Program-made: the position numbers and the translations under genes | Assembly (NCBI RefSeq): GCF_028464065.1 | Contig: NZ_CP116808.1 | Location: 868,001-932,000, forward strand | Direction: 5' to 3' | Origin: Saprospira sp. CCB-QB6 | GTDB taxonomy: Bacteria; Bacteroidota; Bacteroidia; Chitinophagales; Saprospiraceae | Length of the DNA: 64,000 bases | The notes under the pieces: model-generated | What the model was told of the DNA's origin: nothing | Databases searched by the model: none | What the model saw: only the letters and a program-made list of their open reading frames with translations | In this document: positions 40,811-53,500 of the stretch, one piece after another | Layout of the letters: every line of letters starts with the position of its first letter | Numbering within the stretch: the first letter of the stretch is position 1

Positions 40811-42955
40811 CTAATCGTTGACCGTTGTATTTCGGCCTAAATCTATGCGATTGATGCGCCAAACAAAGATCAGGAGGGCCAACAAACTGAAGCTAGCCAG
40901 AATAGAATAGAGCCAATATTGCTCAAAAAAGCTTCTTTTGCCTAGGGCCATAGTTTGGCGATCGCCTAGGTAGAGATAGGCGCTCCAGTAGTGAGGAGCG
41001 GCCCATTGGGGGTCTAAAAGTAGGCTGAGTTGTGCCTCGCGGAAAGCCTCTTCCTTATGGTAGCCCTTGGCCAATAAATCGTAAAAAATAGAGAGGAAAG
41101 CCTCCTCGGCTTCGGGAGATTTGGGCCAGCGGCTCAGTAAAAGTGAGGAAAGGCCATTCTGGGCAAAGCCATTGCGCCAGAAAATGAGTTCTTCGGCAGT
41201 GGCTTGGCGTTCGGGCAAAGCCACAAAATAGAGCAAAGCCGTTTTGAGGGGCAGCTGGCTGAGCGCCCAAGCGGAAAGGCTATCTTTGCCAAAAAGGTAG
41301 GGACTTTCTATATTTTCTTGGGCCAAAGCCAGGTGGATCAGGCTATATTCTGCGGAGCTTCCTAGGCGCTTAAAGTCAGACAATTTGCCTTCTTTTGCTC
41401 GGTAAAAAGAGCCTCTAAAGCGTTGGAAAAGCACATCAAAACCAGAGCTGGGCAAGAGTCCCATAGCGGGAGCTCGTTGATCGATGGCCAGCACATTTTT
41501 GCCAAAGCTGGCTTTTTGCAGACTGCTATCAATGGGTAAAAACTGATAGCTGAGTTCCTGTTCTTTAAAGAGATAAGGCAGCTCGGCATAGCTTTTTTCC
41601 TCGGTAACGGGTTGGCGCAAAAGGGCCTCGAAAGGCAATTGCCAAAGCGGGCCATCCAAATAAAGTTGTAGTTTTGATTTTGTTTCGGTTAGTCCTAGGG
41701 CCAAAAAGCGCTTATAAAAGCTGTGTGCTTGTTGCAAATAGACCTTATCGGGTTGCTCTGTTTTTTGGGCCAGCAGGGCGGCTAACTGAGTCGTTGCTTG
41801 TCGAAGGTCTTCGGTCCGGCCCAGCTTCCAGAAGCCTAATAATTGTTCGGCATCAGCGGCCAAAAGGTAGCTTTCTTCTTCGGCCGTATAATAGAGTAAA
41901 AATTCTTCCCCTGCGCTGAGTTTGCTGCGCAATTGGGCCAGGCTAAATGTAGGCAGCGGGGCGTAGCTTGCGGCATATCGGCTGGGTGATTCCTCGGCTA
42001 AGCGGGCCTGCCAAATAGCTAAATTGGGAGTTGTTTGTCCTTCTAGCAGCAGGCTATCGGCTCGAATATCGGCTCTATTGGGCCAAAGGATGGCTCTTTT
42101 CTTCCAGATTCGGGTTTCTAGGGCTAGGCGCAAGCCCTGCTCAAAATATTGGGCTTGGGCCTCTTGGCTATACTGTTGTTGATAAAGCGCCACCGATTGT
42201 TCCCAAATTTGTTGGGCTAGTTGGAGCAGCGGTTTGCGCAAAGGGCTATAAGGGCGCAATTGGCCCCAGGCCTGTTCGAGTTTTTGGCGGCTCACTTGTA
42301 GGGATAACAAAGCTGATTTTGCGGGTTCCCAACTGGCTTGCAGGGCTAAAATTTCGGCCTCTAGCAATAGGCTTTCGGTTTGTTGGCCCAGATCAGCCAA
42401 TAGCTCCAAGGATTTTTCGGCCAAATACTTTTTCCGAAAGGGTTGGGCCGTTCGTTGCAGCTCTAAGAAATAGGCTTTAGCCAATAAAAGGGCATGTTTT
42501 TCTCGGCTTAGGAACTGGATTGCCTGTTCGAGATAAATGGGAGAGCTTGGGCGTTTTTCGGCTAGTTGCAATAAAATTTGGCCCCAATAAGTGGTATTTT
42601 CTAGACCTTCCCAATAAGGCAAAGCGGCTTCAATATCTTCTGAGGCAAGGGTTTGGCCTGTTTTCCAGCGCCAGAGTACTTGCAAACTATCTCCATCACT
42701 AAGGCTGTCAATTAGCCTAAGGCCTTCTTGCCAAAAGGGAAGTCTATTGGGCAAGGGTAAGTTGCCCAAGGTTTCTAGATAAGCTAGGCGATCTGGGCCT
42801 TCTAGGGCTTGCAAAGCATCTTTCGCTTGCGCCTCAGCGCCCTCCCAGTCGAGAGCAGTTTGACGCTTTTGAATATCTTCAATTGACTGTCCAAAGCTGG
42901 CAACCGTGGTAAAACTGAAAAATAGTATTGTCAGAAGGGGCTGTATTCGAGCCAT
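40811..42955 (-). CDS. exported CHAT-domain protein with degenerate catalytic site
   Basis: A 714-residue protein with a signal peptide ending near ASFGQ. A long alpha-helical, TPR-like region (about 25-330) follows. A CHAT domain (about 340-675) contains LYLDGPLWQLPFEALL near 440 and ends in LAKGYHKEEAFREAQLSLL...WAAPHYWSAYLYLGD, the usual CHAT finish. One membrane helix (about 683-703) anchors the C-terminus. In protease-active CHAT proteins a His and a Cys (LSAC-type motif) form the dyad. Here a His remains in YSLIHLAL near 535, but the Cys stretch reads LYFVALPERQA, so no catalytic Cys is visible. It is probably a pseudoenzyme, perhaps a scaffold at the envelope. A glycosyltransferase gene lies 36 bp upstream in the same direction. 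Confidence 0.8.
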   Translation of the reverse strand: MARIQPLLTILFFSFTTVASFGQSIEDIQKRQTALDWEGAEAQAKDALQALEGPDRLAYLETLGNLPLPNRLPFWQEGLRLIDSLSDGDSLQVLWRWKTGQTLASEDIEAALPYWEGLENTTYWGQILLQLAEKRPSSPIYLEQAIQFLSREKHALLLAKAYFLELQRTAQPFRKKYLAEKSLELLADLGQQTESLLLEAEILALQASWEPAKSALLSLQVSRQKLEQAWGQLRPYSPLRKPLLQLAQQIWEQSVALYQQQYSQEAQAQYFEQGLRLALETRIWKKRAILWPNRADIRADSLLLEGQTTPNLAIWQARLAEESPSRYAASYAPLPTFSLAQLRSKLSAGEEFLLYYTAEEESYLLAADAEQLLGFWKLGRTEDLRQATTQLAALLAQKTEQPDKVYLQQAHSFYKRFLALGLTETKSKLQLYLDGPLWQLPFEALLRQPVTEEKSYAELPYLFKEQELSYQFLPIDSSLQKASFGKNVLAIDQRAPAMGLLPSSGFDVLFQRFRGSFYRAKEGKLSDFKRLGSSAEYSLIHLALAQENIESPYLFGKDSLSAWALSQLPLKTALLYFVALPERQATAEELIFWRNGFAQNGLSSLLLSRWPKSPEAEEAFLSIFYDLLAKGYHKEEAFREAQLSLLLDPQWAAPHYWSAYLYLGDRQTMALGKRSFFEQYWLYSILASFSLLALLIFVWRINRIDLGRNTTVND

Positions 42956-42991
42956 AAAAGTAGCACTAAGGGTGTTGGTAGATAGTGCGCA

Positions 42992-44104
42992 TTAGAGCGC
43001 TTCGTAATAGGTTAATAACTTTTGGGCTTCCTTTTCCCAGATCCAATCTTGTTTAGCCAAACGGCAATTGGCCTGCAATTGTTGATAGCGTTCAGGATTC
43101 TCTAGCAGCTCTCGAATAGCCTTGCTAATAGCGGAGGGGCTCAACTCTTCGAGTAAGAGGGCCACTTCATAATCTGCTAAATGTCGTTGGTATTCGGGAA
43201 AAGCCATATTGAGACTAGGCTTTTCTGCTTGAACGTAATCAAAAAACTTATTGGCCAAAGAAAAGTAATAACTCTGTCCCTGATGTTTGAGTAAATTGAG
43301 GCCCAAATGAGCTTGAGGAGTTATTTTATGTAGTTCTTCAGGGGCTAAAAAGCCCCAAAATTTGAGCTGTTCCCCCAAGTTAAGACTTTGCGCTTGTTCT
43401 TGCAAACTTGCCATTTTATCGCCCTTTCCCAAAAGCCAAAGCTGTACCTCTTGGGCCGAAAAATTGGGTAAAGCCTGCAGGAGCTCTTCTAGGCCTCGGC
43501 CTTCGTTCAACATCCCTTGATAAATGAGAATCAAGGGACCAGCTGTTGGATAAGCGGCTGCTTCTATTGTTTTATCTTGGGCCAAAGGCAGGTTGCGAAT
43601 TACGCCAAAGGGCTTGCCGTGTTGCGCTTCAAATAAATCTGCCAAACTTTGACAAACGGTATAGGCTAAATCAACTTTTGGAATATAATAGCGGGCTATC
43701 CAGGCCCAAATAGCCCGTATTTTTGGGCGTCGGACCACCTCTGGCATTTCTTCAAAATACTCATGGGCATCAAAAACTAAGCGCTTGCCTTTTAGTCGAG
43801 CCGCAGCGTGTCCCGCTGGCAAACTATCTAAATCTACCGAACAAAGGATATCAAACTGCTGAAAGAGCAAAAAGAAAAATAAGCGCAACTGATACTCTAA
43901 ATAAAAGAATTTGCCTGCCTGAAAAAAGCAGTTCAAGCGCTTCTGCGAATAAGGTCTATTGGGCAAAGGCAAAGAATCCTTTTGCTTTCGCCCCACTAAA
44001 GTTAGGGCATAGCCTTCTGCCTGCAAACTACTACAAATCCGATGCATACGCTGATCTTGCAAAAGATCATTGGTAACTGTGCAATATATTTTTTTCTTTC
44101 CCAT
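42992..44104 (-). CDS. glycosyltransferase, GT4-like
   Basis: A 370-residue GT-B glycosyltransferase. The N-terminal domain has VFDAHEYFEEMPEVVRRP near 120, a common GT4 element. The C-terminal domain has LIYQGMLNEGRGLEELLQAL near 200 and a nucleotide-sugar-binding region with NKFFDYVQAEKPSL near 300, although the usual E-x7-E motif is not perfect. It probably acts in polysaccharide or glycoprotein synthesis on the cytoplasmic side of the membrane. It is upstream of the CHAT-like gene and downstream of a mosaic repeat. Confidence 0.8.
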   Translation of the reverse strand: MGKKKIYCTVTNDLLQDQRMHRICSSLQAEGYALTLVGRKQKDSLPLPNRPYSQKRLNCFFQAGKFFYLEYQLRLFFFLLFQQFDILCSVDLDSLPAGHAAARLKGKRLVFDAHEYFEEMPEVVRRPKIRAIWAWIARYYIPKVDLAYTVCQSLADLFEAQHGKPFGVIRNLPLAQDKTIEAAAYPTAGPLILIYQGMLNEGRGLEELLQALPNFSAQEVQLWLLGKGDKMASLQEQAQSLNLGEQLKFWGFLAPEELHKITPQAHLGLNLLKHQGQSYYFSLANKFFDYVQAEKPSLNMAFPEYQRHLADYEVALLLEELSPSAISKAIRELLENPERYQQLQANCRLAKQDWIWEKEAQKLLTYYEAL

Positions 44105-44168
44105 GGCTCAAAGATAGATAAGAGATAGCAAGAACTTACAGCTTTTCTCTTTCTGACTCCTTTTTTTT

Positions 44169-44280
44169 GGGGCCTGCCGCCTTTGGCGGCCGGGCCCTTT
44201 CGGGGCTCGCAAGCCTGCTCGGCCCTGCGGCGCTTTGCGCCTCGGTCTGGCCTGCGGCCACCCCTACAGGCCCCTAGGCC
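44169..44280 (-). repeat. mosaic GC-rich intergenic repeat, copy 16
   Basis: The minus-strand reading has GGCCTAGGGGCCTG, a GGCGCAAAGCGCC arm, GGGCCGAGCAGGCTTGCGAG (the variant core also seen in copy 14), CCCGAAAGGGCCCGG and GGCAGGCCCC. Confidence 0.88.
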
Positions 44281-44525
44281 AATCCGCCCCACTGCTCAGC
44301 TAAAAGCCGCTAAAGCGCCTTCAAGCTTCGCAGGCTCGCGCCAAGCGCAGCCCGGCCGGCGGTAGGCGGCAGCCACCTCCTCCCCTGCTTTTAGCCTAGT
44401 CTGCCCCTCAATATATTCCATTTCAAGCTTGGCCTTCCCTTCCGCAGCCTCCGCCTGGGGGCTGGACTCCTTTGGCCCAAGGGCCAAAGCGCCCAGCATG
44501 GCATGCCCCCTTCGGGCGCATCCTC
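44281..44525. other. GC-rich intergenic stretch without a gene
   Basis: The stretch is compositionally like the mosaic repeats but does not follow their order of modules. It contains several short palindromes (GGCCCAAGGGCC, GCCGGC). No coding or RNA feature is recognised. Confidence 0.5.
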
Positions 44526-44562
44526 AAAAAAAAAGGGCTGTCGGAAAATCCGACAGCCCTTT
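44526..44562 (-). terminator. intrinsic terminator of the SprB-like gene
   Basis: On the minus strand GGGCTGTCGGA / TCCGACAGCCC is followed by a nine-T run. Confidence 0.95.
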
Positions 44563-44585
44563 ATCTATTTAATTCCTTCCGCTAA

Positions 44586-47500
44586 CTAGCGAAGCAAATT
44601 CACTGAACCGTGAATAATTTCCGATTCATTATCAATGTAAATCACCTCAGCGTACCAAGCATAAACCCCAGAGTTCATTGGTTTGCCCTTAAAGCTACCA
44701 TCCCAACCCTGTTGAGGATCATTGGGATCAAGGTCTAAACCTTCATACACCAATTCGCCCCAGCGGTCATACACTCTAAACACCAAAACCTTAGCGACTT
44801 TCTCATCTCCTTGAATAAAGAAACGATCATTATTCCCGTCACTGTTCGGCGTAAAGGCCGTAGGGGCTGCTGCATTTCTAGGTTTAACCATCTTCACCAC
44901 AATCGAGCTATCCTGAACACAGCCCGAAGCATTCGTGGCCGTAAACTGATAAATGCCTGCATCATAAGGCGTCAGTGAAGTCGTCAAACTGCTATCCACC
45001 AATGCCCCAGAGTTAATCTCTGTCCAAGCCCAAATCGCCCCAGTCGTATCATTCAAGTCTGCAAATAGCGTCAACGTATCTCCATACTCCAACACATACT
45101 CCACTTCGCCTGAATCTAAGGCTGGACCAAAGCTCGTCAGGAAGAATGGATCTGCCGCCTCTACTGTTACTAGCGTATCATACATACAACCATTATTGTC
45201 TCGGATATACAAAGGATAAATTCCCGACTCCAAACCAACAAAAAGATTGCCTCCTGTAAAGTTTACACTATCCAAACTGTAAGTGTAGCCCCCCAATAGG
45301 GTCGAGCCACCAATTCCATCTACTTGGATACTTCCGTTCGCATCATCCACACAGGCTACGCCTCTAATACTGAGGTTGCCAATACCTACTTCCGTCGGAT
45401 TCGCCAAATTGATGCTCGTATCTGCCTTACAGCCATTCGCATCTTCCACATTAAGCGTATAGTTGCCCGCAGCTATGCTGTCTAAGCTTGGCGTTGCCAA
45501 CCCATTCGACCAGATATAAACATAAGGTGATATTCCGCCTTCTACTGTAGAACCTAAGGCGCCTGTACTGTTATTGTAGCAATCTACTGCCCGTACTTGG
45601 TTCAAGCTCACCGACAATTCCGAAGGCTCGCCTACCACATAGCTAAAGCTATCCACACAACCATTGATCGACTGGACCACTACTTCGTACTCGCCTGCCG
45701 CTACATTCGTAATGCTCGTTCCTACAACGCCATTACTCCAATAGCTCGCCTGCAAAGGCTCATTCGAGTTCGTTATGCTTATAGAACCTGTAGACTCTCC
45801 ATAACAAGAGGCATCTTCTATCGCTACCGTAATGCTCAAGGCCAAGGCCTCTCCCACTACAGCCGTATCTACCTGCGTACAGCCATTCAGATCCGTTACA
45901 CTCACATAATAAGTCCCTGCAGATAGACCCGTCGCTACATTCGTCGTCTGACCCAAGGGATCTGACCACTGATAGCTCAAGGTCCCTGTTCCCCCTGAAG
46001 CTGTTACCTGTGCACTTCCATCTGCGCTACCTGCACAACTGGCATCCGTTACATTCACGATCTGGCTCGTGATTCCTGAACTCTCGTTCACTGTTGCTGT
46101 ACGGACCACGGAACAGCCATTCCCATCCGTGATTGTCACACTATAGGTTCCTATACTCAAGTTCGAGTTTACATCTGTACTCGCTCCATTCGACCAAGCA
46201 TAAGTATAGTCTCCATTACTATTGGGCGTACCCCCACTCACAATGGCCGTAATTTGACCAGAAGCACCTCCAAAACATAGGGCATCTGCTGTATTCAATG
46301 TCGCTACTAAAGCACTTGTTGGCTCCATGACAATCACCTGACTAAGCGTCTGACAACCATTCGCATCCGTTACCGTCAACACATAAGTACCTGCGGCCAA
46401 ACCGCTAATACTTTGACCCGTCATGCCATTGGACCATGCAAAGCTATAAGGTAGCGTTCCCCCTGTCAAGAAGGCCGTCGCTGTACCATCTGAGCCCCCT
46501 TTACAATTCACCCCTGTCGTCCGAATCGTATCGACAACCAAGAGCGCGGGCTCTACCAAGTTCACCGTTAAGGTCGTACTACAACCATTCGCATCTGTAG
46601 CCGTTACCGTATGCTGTCCGCCTGCTAAACTTGTAGCACTAGCTGTCATCTCGCCATTGGGCCAAGCATAGCTATAGGGGGCTGCCCCTCCTGTAGCAAC
46701 TACCGTTGCACTTCCATCCATATCTCCATGACAGCTCGGATTCACACTTGAGACAAAGCTCAATACTACTGGATCGGGATTTTGCAATAAAACCTGATCC
46801 GTTACCGAACAGCCTTGGCTATCCACAACCACTACCGAATAAGCACCTGGCGCCAAGTTCGTCGCAGTCGCTGTCGTTTGACCATCTGACCAAAGGTAAG
46901 TATATGGGGCCGTGCCTCCTGTCGGTACCGCTGTTGCACTTCCACTATTCGCTCCAGCACAGGCTGCCGCATTAGTCGTAATGCTGGTTGTCAGCAATGT
47001 AGGCTCGCCTAGAACATAGCTTTCTACAAGCTGACAAGCATTCCCATCTGTTACCGTCACACTATGTGTGCCCGCTGACAAGCCCACGGCCGTAGCCGTT
47101 CCTTGGCCATCTGACCAGAAGTAAGTGTAAGGAAGCGTACCTCCTTGAACCATTACGGCTACAGTTCCATCTGTACTTCCATTACAGCTAGGTTCATTCC
47201 CACTCATACTCGCTGTTAACGCTGCTGGCTCTTCTACTTCTGTAGTCGATACCATATCACAGCCATTCGCATCCGTTACCGTCACTTCATAAGTACCCGC
47301 CAATAGGCCTGTAATCGTCGCAGCAGTCATCCCATTATCCCAGTTGTAGCTATATGGAGCCGTTCCGCCTGTTGCACTTACCGTAGCCGTTCCATCGCTA
47401 CCTCCTGAACAAGACACATCTGTATCACTCAGACTCAACTGTATGGCTGTTGGCTCCGTAATCGTTACCGATACAGGCAACACACAGTTATTCCCATCAC

Positions 47501-50500
47501 GAACCTCTACCGTGTAAGTCCCTGCACAAAGGCCCGTAAAGTTATTATTGCTACTGAATACATTACCCGTTTGACCAGGACCTAATATTCGGTATTCATA
47601 GCCATTAACACCTAGCGTTCCTGTGCCAGATACGGCCGTAGCGATAATCTGTCCATCACAATCATTGGCACAAAAGACATTCACCTGCTGGATTGTCGCA
47701 TCCAAAGGTACAGGATCCGCCAAACTAATACTATCTATTGCCGTACAGCCAGAGGCATCCGTCACCGTTACCGCATAAGTCCCTGCCGCCAAGTTCGTCG
47801 CAAGTGTACCATTCTGCGCCTGTGGACCAGACCATGCATATACATAAGGCGATACGCCTCCACTGGCCGTCACCTGTGCCCCTCCATCCGAGGCTCCTGG
47901 ACAGCTAATCGCTGCTCCATTGTAATTGGAGTATTGTTGGACGTTGAGTACGATTGCTGCGGGCTGATACAGTACAGCTACTGCAGTATCTGAACATCCA
48001 CGGCTATCTGTAGCCAAAAGCGTATAGGTACCTGCTCCCAGATTAAAGAGGTCCTCTGTTGTTTCCCCTGTAGACCAAGAGAAGGTATAGTTAGGCGTGC
48101 CGCCTTGTGCATCTGCATCAATCATCCCTGTGCTATCTCCAGCACAACCAGGCTGTGTAATTGATAAGATATTCGCTTGTACTGCAGTTGTAGGTTGCCC
48201 TACAGCTACCGAAGCGGTATTTGTACAACCTGTAGCATCAGTTAGGGTCAAATCATAACTACCTGCTGCTAGGTTTGTAATTTGGCTAGTTGTTGCACCA
48301 TTAGACCAACTATAGCTATAAGGAGTTACCCCACCAACAGCAGAAGCACTAGCACTTCCATCTGTTCCACCAAAACAAGTTACATCTACAGTTATAAAGT
48401 TAATTTGAATGGGAGCTGGGTCTACAAGCGTACCATTATCTACAACTACACAACCATTAGCATCTGTAATTGTCACCGTATAAGCTCCTGCAACAAGATT
48501 AGTTGCGGGGTTTGTCGTTTGGTTATCAGACCAAAGATAGCTATAAGGTTGAGTACCTCCTGTTACTGTAGCTTCTAGAGTTCCATCCGCTCCAGCAAAA
48601 CAGCTAGGGTTCGTTGCAAGCATGGCTGCGGTTGCTAAAACAGCAGGCTCTGTAATCACAAAACAGCTATCAACAGTACAGCCATTATTATCTGTTACCG
48701 TTACACAATACGTCCCAGCACTGAGGTTGCTATTAGTTGCTGTATTCACACCATTACTCCAATTATAGGTATATGGCGCTGTTCCAGCCGATGCATTCAA
48801 TATAATTTCTCCATCTGTACCGGCATGGCAACTGACTGCGTCAACGGTTGCGGTCAACTGAATTGGCAGTGGGTCATTGACTAGAATACAATCCGTAAAA
48901 GTACAGCCATTATTATCTGTTACCGTTACACAATAATTGCCCCCTAACAAGTTTGTTGCAATAGCTGTAGTCTGGCCATCAGACCAAAGATAGCTGTAAG
49001 GGGCAGTTCCATCTGTAGCTACAGCTCCTGCTTGTCCTGTTGCCGTTCCCGCACAAGCAGCATCATTTGCCGATAGCGTAGCGATTAAGGCTGCAGCTGG
49101 TTCAGTAACTACTGCTGTCGCCACCAGGGCACAGGCATGATCATCTGTAATCGTTACGTTGTAGGTTCCTGCAACAAGACCTGCTGCAGTTGCGGTAGTT
49201 TGGGCCGCAGCATCATCCCATTGATAAATATAAGGAGCAGTTCCCCCGGTTACTACTACAGTTGCATCACCATCATTTCCTGCGAAGCAATTGACAGCCG
49301 TAGTAGAAGTTGTTGCGGACAAGGCAGTTGGTTCATTAACTGTAGTTGTTGCTGTCATGGAACAAGCGTTCCCATCTGTTACAGTTACTGTATAAGTACC
49401 TGCAACTAAACCTGTAGCTGTTGCTGTAGTTTGGGTCAAAGCATCATCCCACTCATAAGTATAGGGCGTTGTTCCGCCTGCCACAACTACACTTGCTGTA
49501 CCATCTGTTCCAGCATTACAGTTAACATCTGTTGCAGCTGCTGTTGCTGTTAAAACGACAGGCTCTGTAATGACTTGCTGATCAGTGACTGAGCAAGCAT
49601 TTCCATCAGTTACAGTTACCGTATAAGTACCCGCAGCTAAGCTTGTAGCTGTTGCTGTAGTTTGGGTCAAAGCATCATCCCACTCATAAGTGTAAGGAAG
49701 TGTACCATTACTTACAGTTACTGTAGCCGTACCACTATTATCTCCAGCACAGTTTAGATCTGTTCCAGCCATCACTGTTTGTATTGCTGTAGGCTCAGCG
49801 ACTATTCCACAATCAGTAAAGACACAACCATTATTATCTGTCACCGTAACACAATAGCTCCCTGCAACTAAACTCGTTGCTGTAGCCGTAATTTGTGTAG
49901 CTGGATCATTCCAAAGATAAGTATAAGGAGCTGTTCCTCCTGTTCCTGCAGCAGCAATTGCCCCATCTGCAAACCCATTACAGCTAGCATCAGTCACTGT
50001 TAAAGTAGCTCCTAAGGCTTGAGCAGGTTCACTCACTGTTCCACAATCAACAATGCTACAACCATTCGCATCTGTAATAGTCACACAATAAGTACCAACA
50101 GTCAAGCTACTAGCCATAGCCGTTGTCTGTGCACTGGCGTCATCCCAAAGGTAAGTGTAAGGAGCAGTACCACCAGTAACAGTTGGCGTTAAACTACCAT
50201 CATTTCCTGCATTACAATTGACATCCGCTGCTACAATGCTCACAGCTAGAGAAGCAGGTTCACTCACTACAATATTAGCGGTATCTCTACAACCTGCAGC
50301 ATCTTCTACTATCAAATCATATGTTCCTGCAGCTGCATTATATACAGTATCTGCAGAAGTACTAAACAAGAAAGAAGACCCTCCTGTCCAAGTGTAAGTA
50401 TAAGGGGCAGTCCCCTGTGTTGTTCCTGTAGCTAAAGTAGCGCTGTCCCCATGACAAGCAATAGCGCTTACCTCATTAAGGTCTAGCACAGGTGGGTTAT

Positions 50501-53500
50501 TACTAGCTGTGATATTTAAACTTGTATCTGCAGTACAACCATTGGCATCTGTAATAGTCACATCATAAGTACCTGCAGCTAGACCAGTAATAGCCGCTGT
50601 TGTTGCTCCATTTGACCAATCGTAAGTATAAGTTGCAGTTCCTCCTAAGGCCTCTACCTCGATAGCGCCTAGGGTACCACAAGCAGGCCCAGTTTGCGAG
50701 ACAACAGCCATCTGTAATTGGTCTGGACGAACAATATCTAAACAAATAGAAGATACACACCCATTGTTATCCGTCATGGTTACACAGTAGTTGCCAGGAG
50801 CAAGATTACTTTGGCTCGCAGTTGTTCCTCCATTAGACCAAAGGAAACTATAAGGCGCAGCTCCACCTGTTCCAGCAACCGTCGCACTACCATCATTGGC
50901 AGAACAACCCGCTTGTGTACTAGATTGCAAAAAGACAATCGGTGCCGTAGGCGCAGGGTAAAGGTAACTACTATCTACAGTTGTACAACCTGTGCTGGTC
51001 TCTGTTACAGTTAGGTAGTAGACTCCTGTTGGAATAGTCAATAGGCTTGAAGTACTCACCCCAGCATTATTCTGCCCTGTAGACCAACTAAAGTCATATA
51101 GCGTTCCGCCCGTAGCCGTCGCATCAATTTGACCATTGTTATTACAAAGCGGATCCGTATTCGTAAAGTTGATAACTGGATTCGCATCAACCGTTACTTC
51201 AAAATCTACGGATTGAGGACAACTAAGCACTTGTACTCCACTATGATCCACTACAGATACAATAGTAGCCGTATAACTCTGTGTAGTGGCTGGCGCTACA
51301 GTAATACTATTGGCCGTACTCGTCAAAATTCCAGTATTCGGACTCCAAACTACACTATCCGTAGCGGTTAAGCCTGTTAGCGTCAAAGTAGTGCTTTCTC
51401 CACTACAAATAGCCACATCGCCAGAACCCGTAACCACAGGTACTGGATCTACATATAGATAAACTGTATCCTCTGTAGATAATCCACAACAATCCGTAAA
51501 AATAGATAGCGTAATGGTATAAAAGCCCGCTACATTAAACTGCGTAAAGGATGTAGACGCTACATTGCCTGGGTTAGGAATTGCTCCGTTAAACTCCCAG
51601 TTATACACATCCGCATTTTGTAAACTCTCAAAGCTTGCAAAATCTCCTTGGCAAAGTTGGAAGGTGTCGGTGCTCAAAGCAGTAGCTCCAGCAACTACAA
51701 TCTCTGGACGAGTAACCAAGAAAGATACATTGTGAAATCCTTCGTAGCTGTCCCCAGCATGTTCCACTGTATAACGATCCAAGTTAGTGTAAACCAAGTT
51801 AGCAGGGTTATCTGTGCTCGTTACTGGAGTTGCAGCCCCTGTAATAGGATCAAAGTTCCAGTTCGTTACCCCTGTACCTGTAGAAGCCGCTAGAGCTTCA
51901 AAGCTCATTGGCGTATTGATACAGTTTACATTTTGGGCCAAAATGACGGGCTGATTAAGAAGATCAAAATTAGCCACACTAGTCGCTAAAGCAGAACCAC
52001 CCGCTAGATGAATAGCAGCAGCCTCGCCAGGAAAACCATCTCCACCATCTCCACCAAGGCCACCGTTTCCGCCATCTCCGCCATCTCCGCCACCGCCAAT
52101 GCTACAAGCAGTTGCACCACCAGTTCCTCCAGCGCCACCTGTTCCAGCAGCACCACCGTTACCACCCAAACCAGCAGCACCAGCAGAACCTGCCAAAACA
52201 TTACTTTGACTCAAACGACCATTTGCACCATTCAAATAGAGATATAGACCAAAAGAAGCACCTCCAGAAGTTCCTCCAATACCAGCTTCTCCGCCGCAGC
52301 CACCGCCGCCGCCGCCGCCACCAGACGAACCCGATCCATTGTTACAGAAAGAACCTTCTTCAGCAGCGCCACCGCCACCACCGCCACCGCCAGTACCATT
52401 TGTACCCGCAGTACCATTGGTTCCAGATGCACCAGTAACAAAAAAACCACCAGTGTGACTGCCCAAGCTACCATTCACCCCATTAGTACCCGCTACACCA
52501 TTCACCCCATTGGCTCCATCACAACCATCCATTTCTTTTCCAGAACAGCTACCATCACTATCATTACTACAACCAGAAAAATCACACTGATTATTTTTAC
52601 CCGCACCACCTGCTGCAGCTCCACAGCCACCAGGCGCTCCGTTCTGACCATCTCGACTTCCACAATCTGCCTGACCATTTCCTCCTCCTTGTCCACCAGG
52701 ACAACAAGCCGAAGATCCAGCAGCACCTCCATTATGCTGAACACAACCATCATCATCTCCATCTACTCCATTTCCACCATTGCCTCCATTAACTCCGTCA
52801 GCTCCATCAGCTCCATCAGCTCCATCACCAGCATTACCTGCACGAATTTGCGTCCGAACAATATCATAATCTGAACAAGCCGTCAAATGCACCCCATAAG
52901 TAGACATACCCGGCTGGTTCGCATCATCGGTTGTAATAGTTAAATCTTGCAAACGGAAACCCGTATTGCTATTTCCATAAAATGCAACCAAACGCTGAGA
53001 TCCCACAGCCCCCTCAGGATTTGCCGTGGTTCTATTAATCGTCGTTGCTCCAGCAAATGAAGTTTTTTCCCAAGCATTTGCTGGATCAAATCCCCCCTCT
53101 ACAGTCATAAAACTACTCAAGAAAAGAGGATTGTCTATATTATATGTACCTACCGCCAACTTTAGAACACTATTGTTACAAGCAGCAAGACTCAAGGCAT
53201 TCTCCAATGAAGTAGGATCTGCCTGCGTTCCCGCAGCAGCAGCCGTGCCCGTAGGCGATACATAAATGTTTACACAGTTAGCAATCACAGGAGGGGTCCC
53301 CACTTCCAACTGAGCAGTTGTTGTACGCACACAACCTGTTAAAGGATTAGTTACCGCTAAGGTATATTCATAAATACCCGCTGCCGCAGGCACACTAACC
53401 GAAATCGTAGATACATCAGCAGAAACAGTTCCTGCACCTAATGAATTCATTGAAGGATCAAACCACTCAAAGATATAACCCGAAGCATCTGTTTTTCCTG

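Noticed and set aside
48282-52874. Open frames antisense to the SprB-like gene, including Ser/Thr-rich and His-rich ones
   Set aside because: They mirror the repetitive adhesin codons; the sense frame has continuous domain structure and a terminator.
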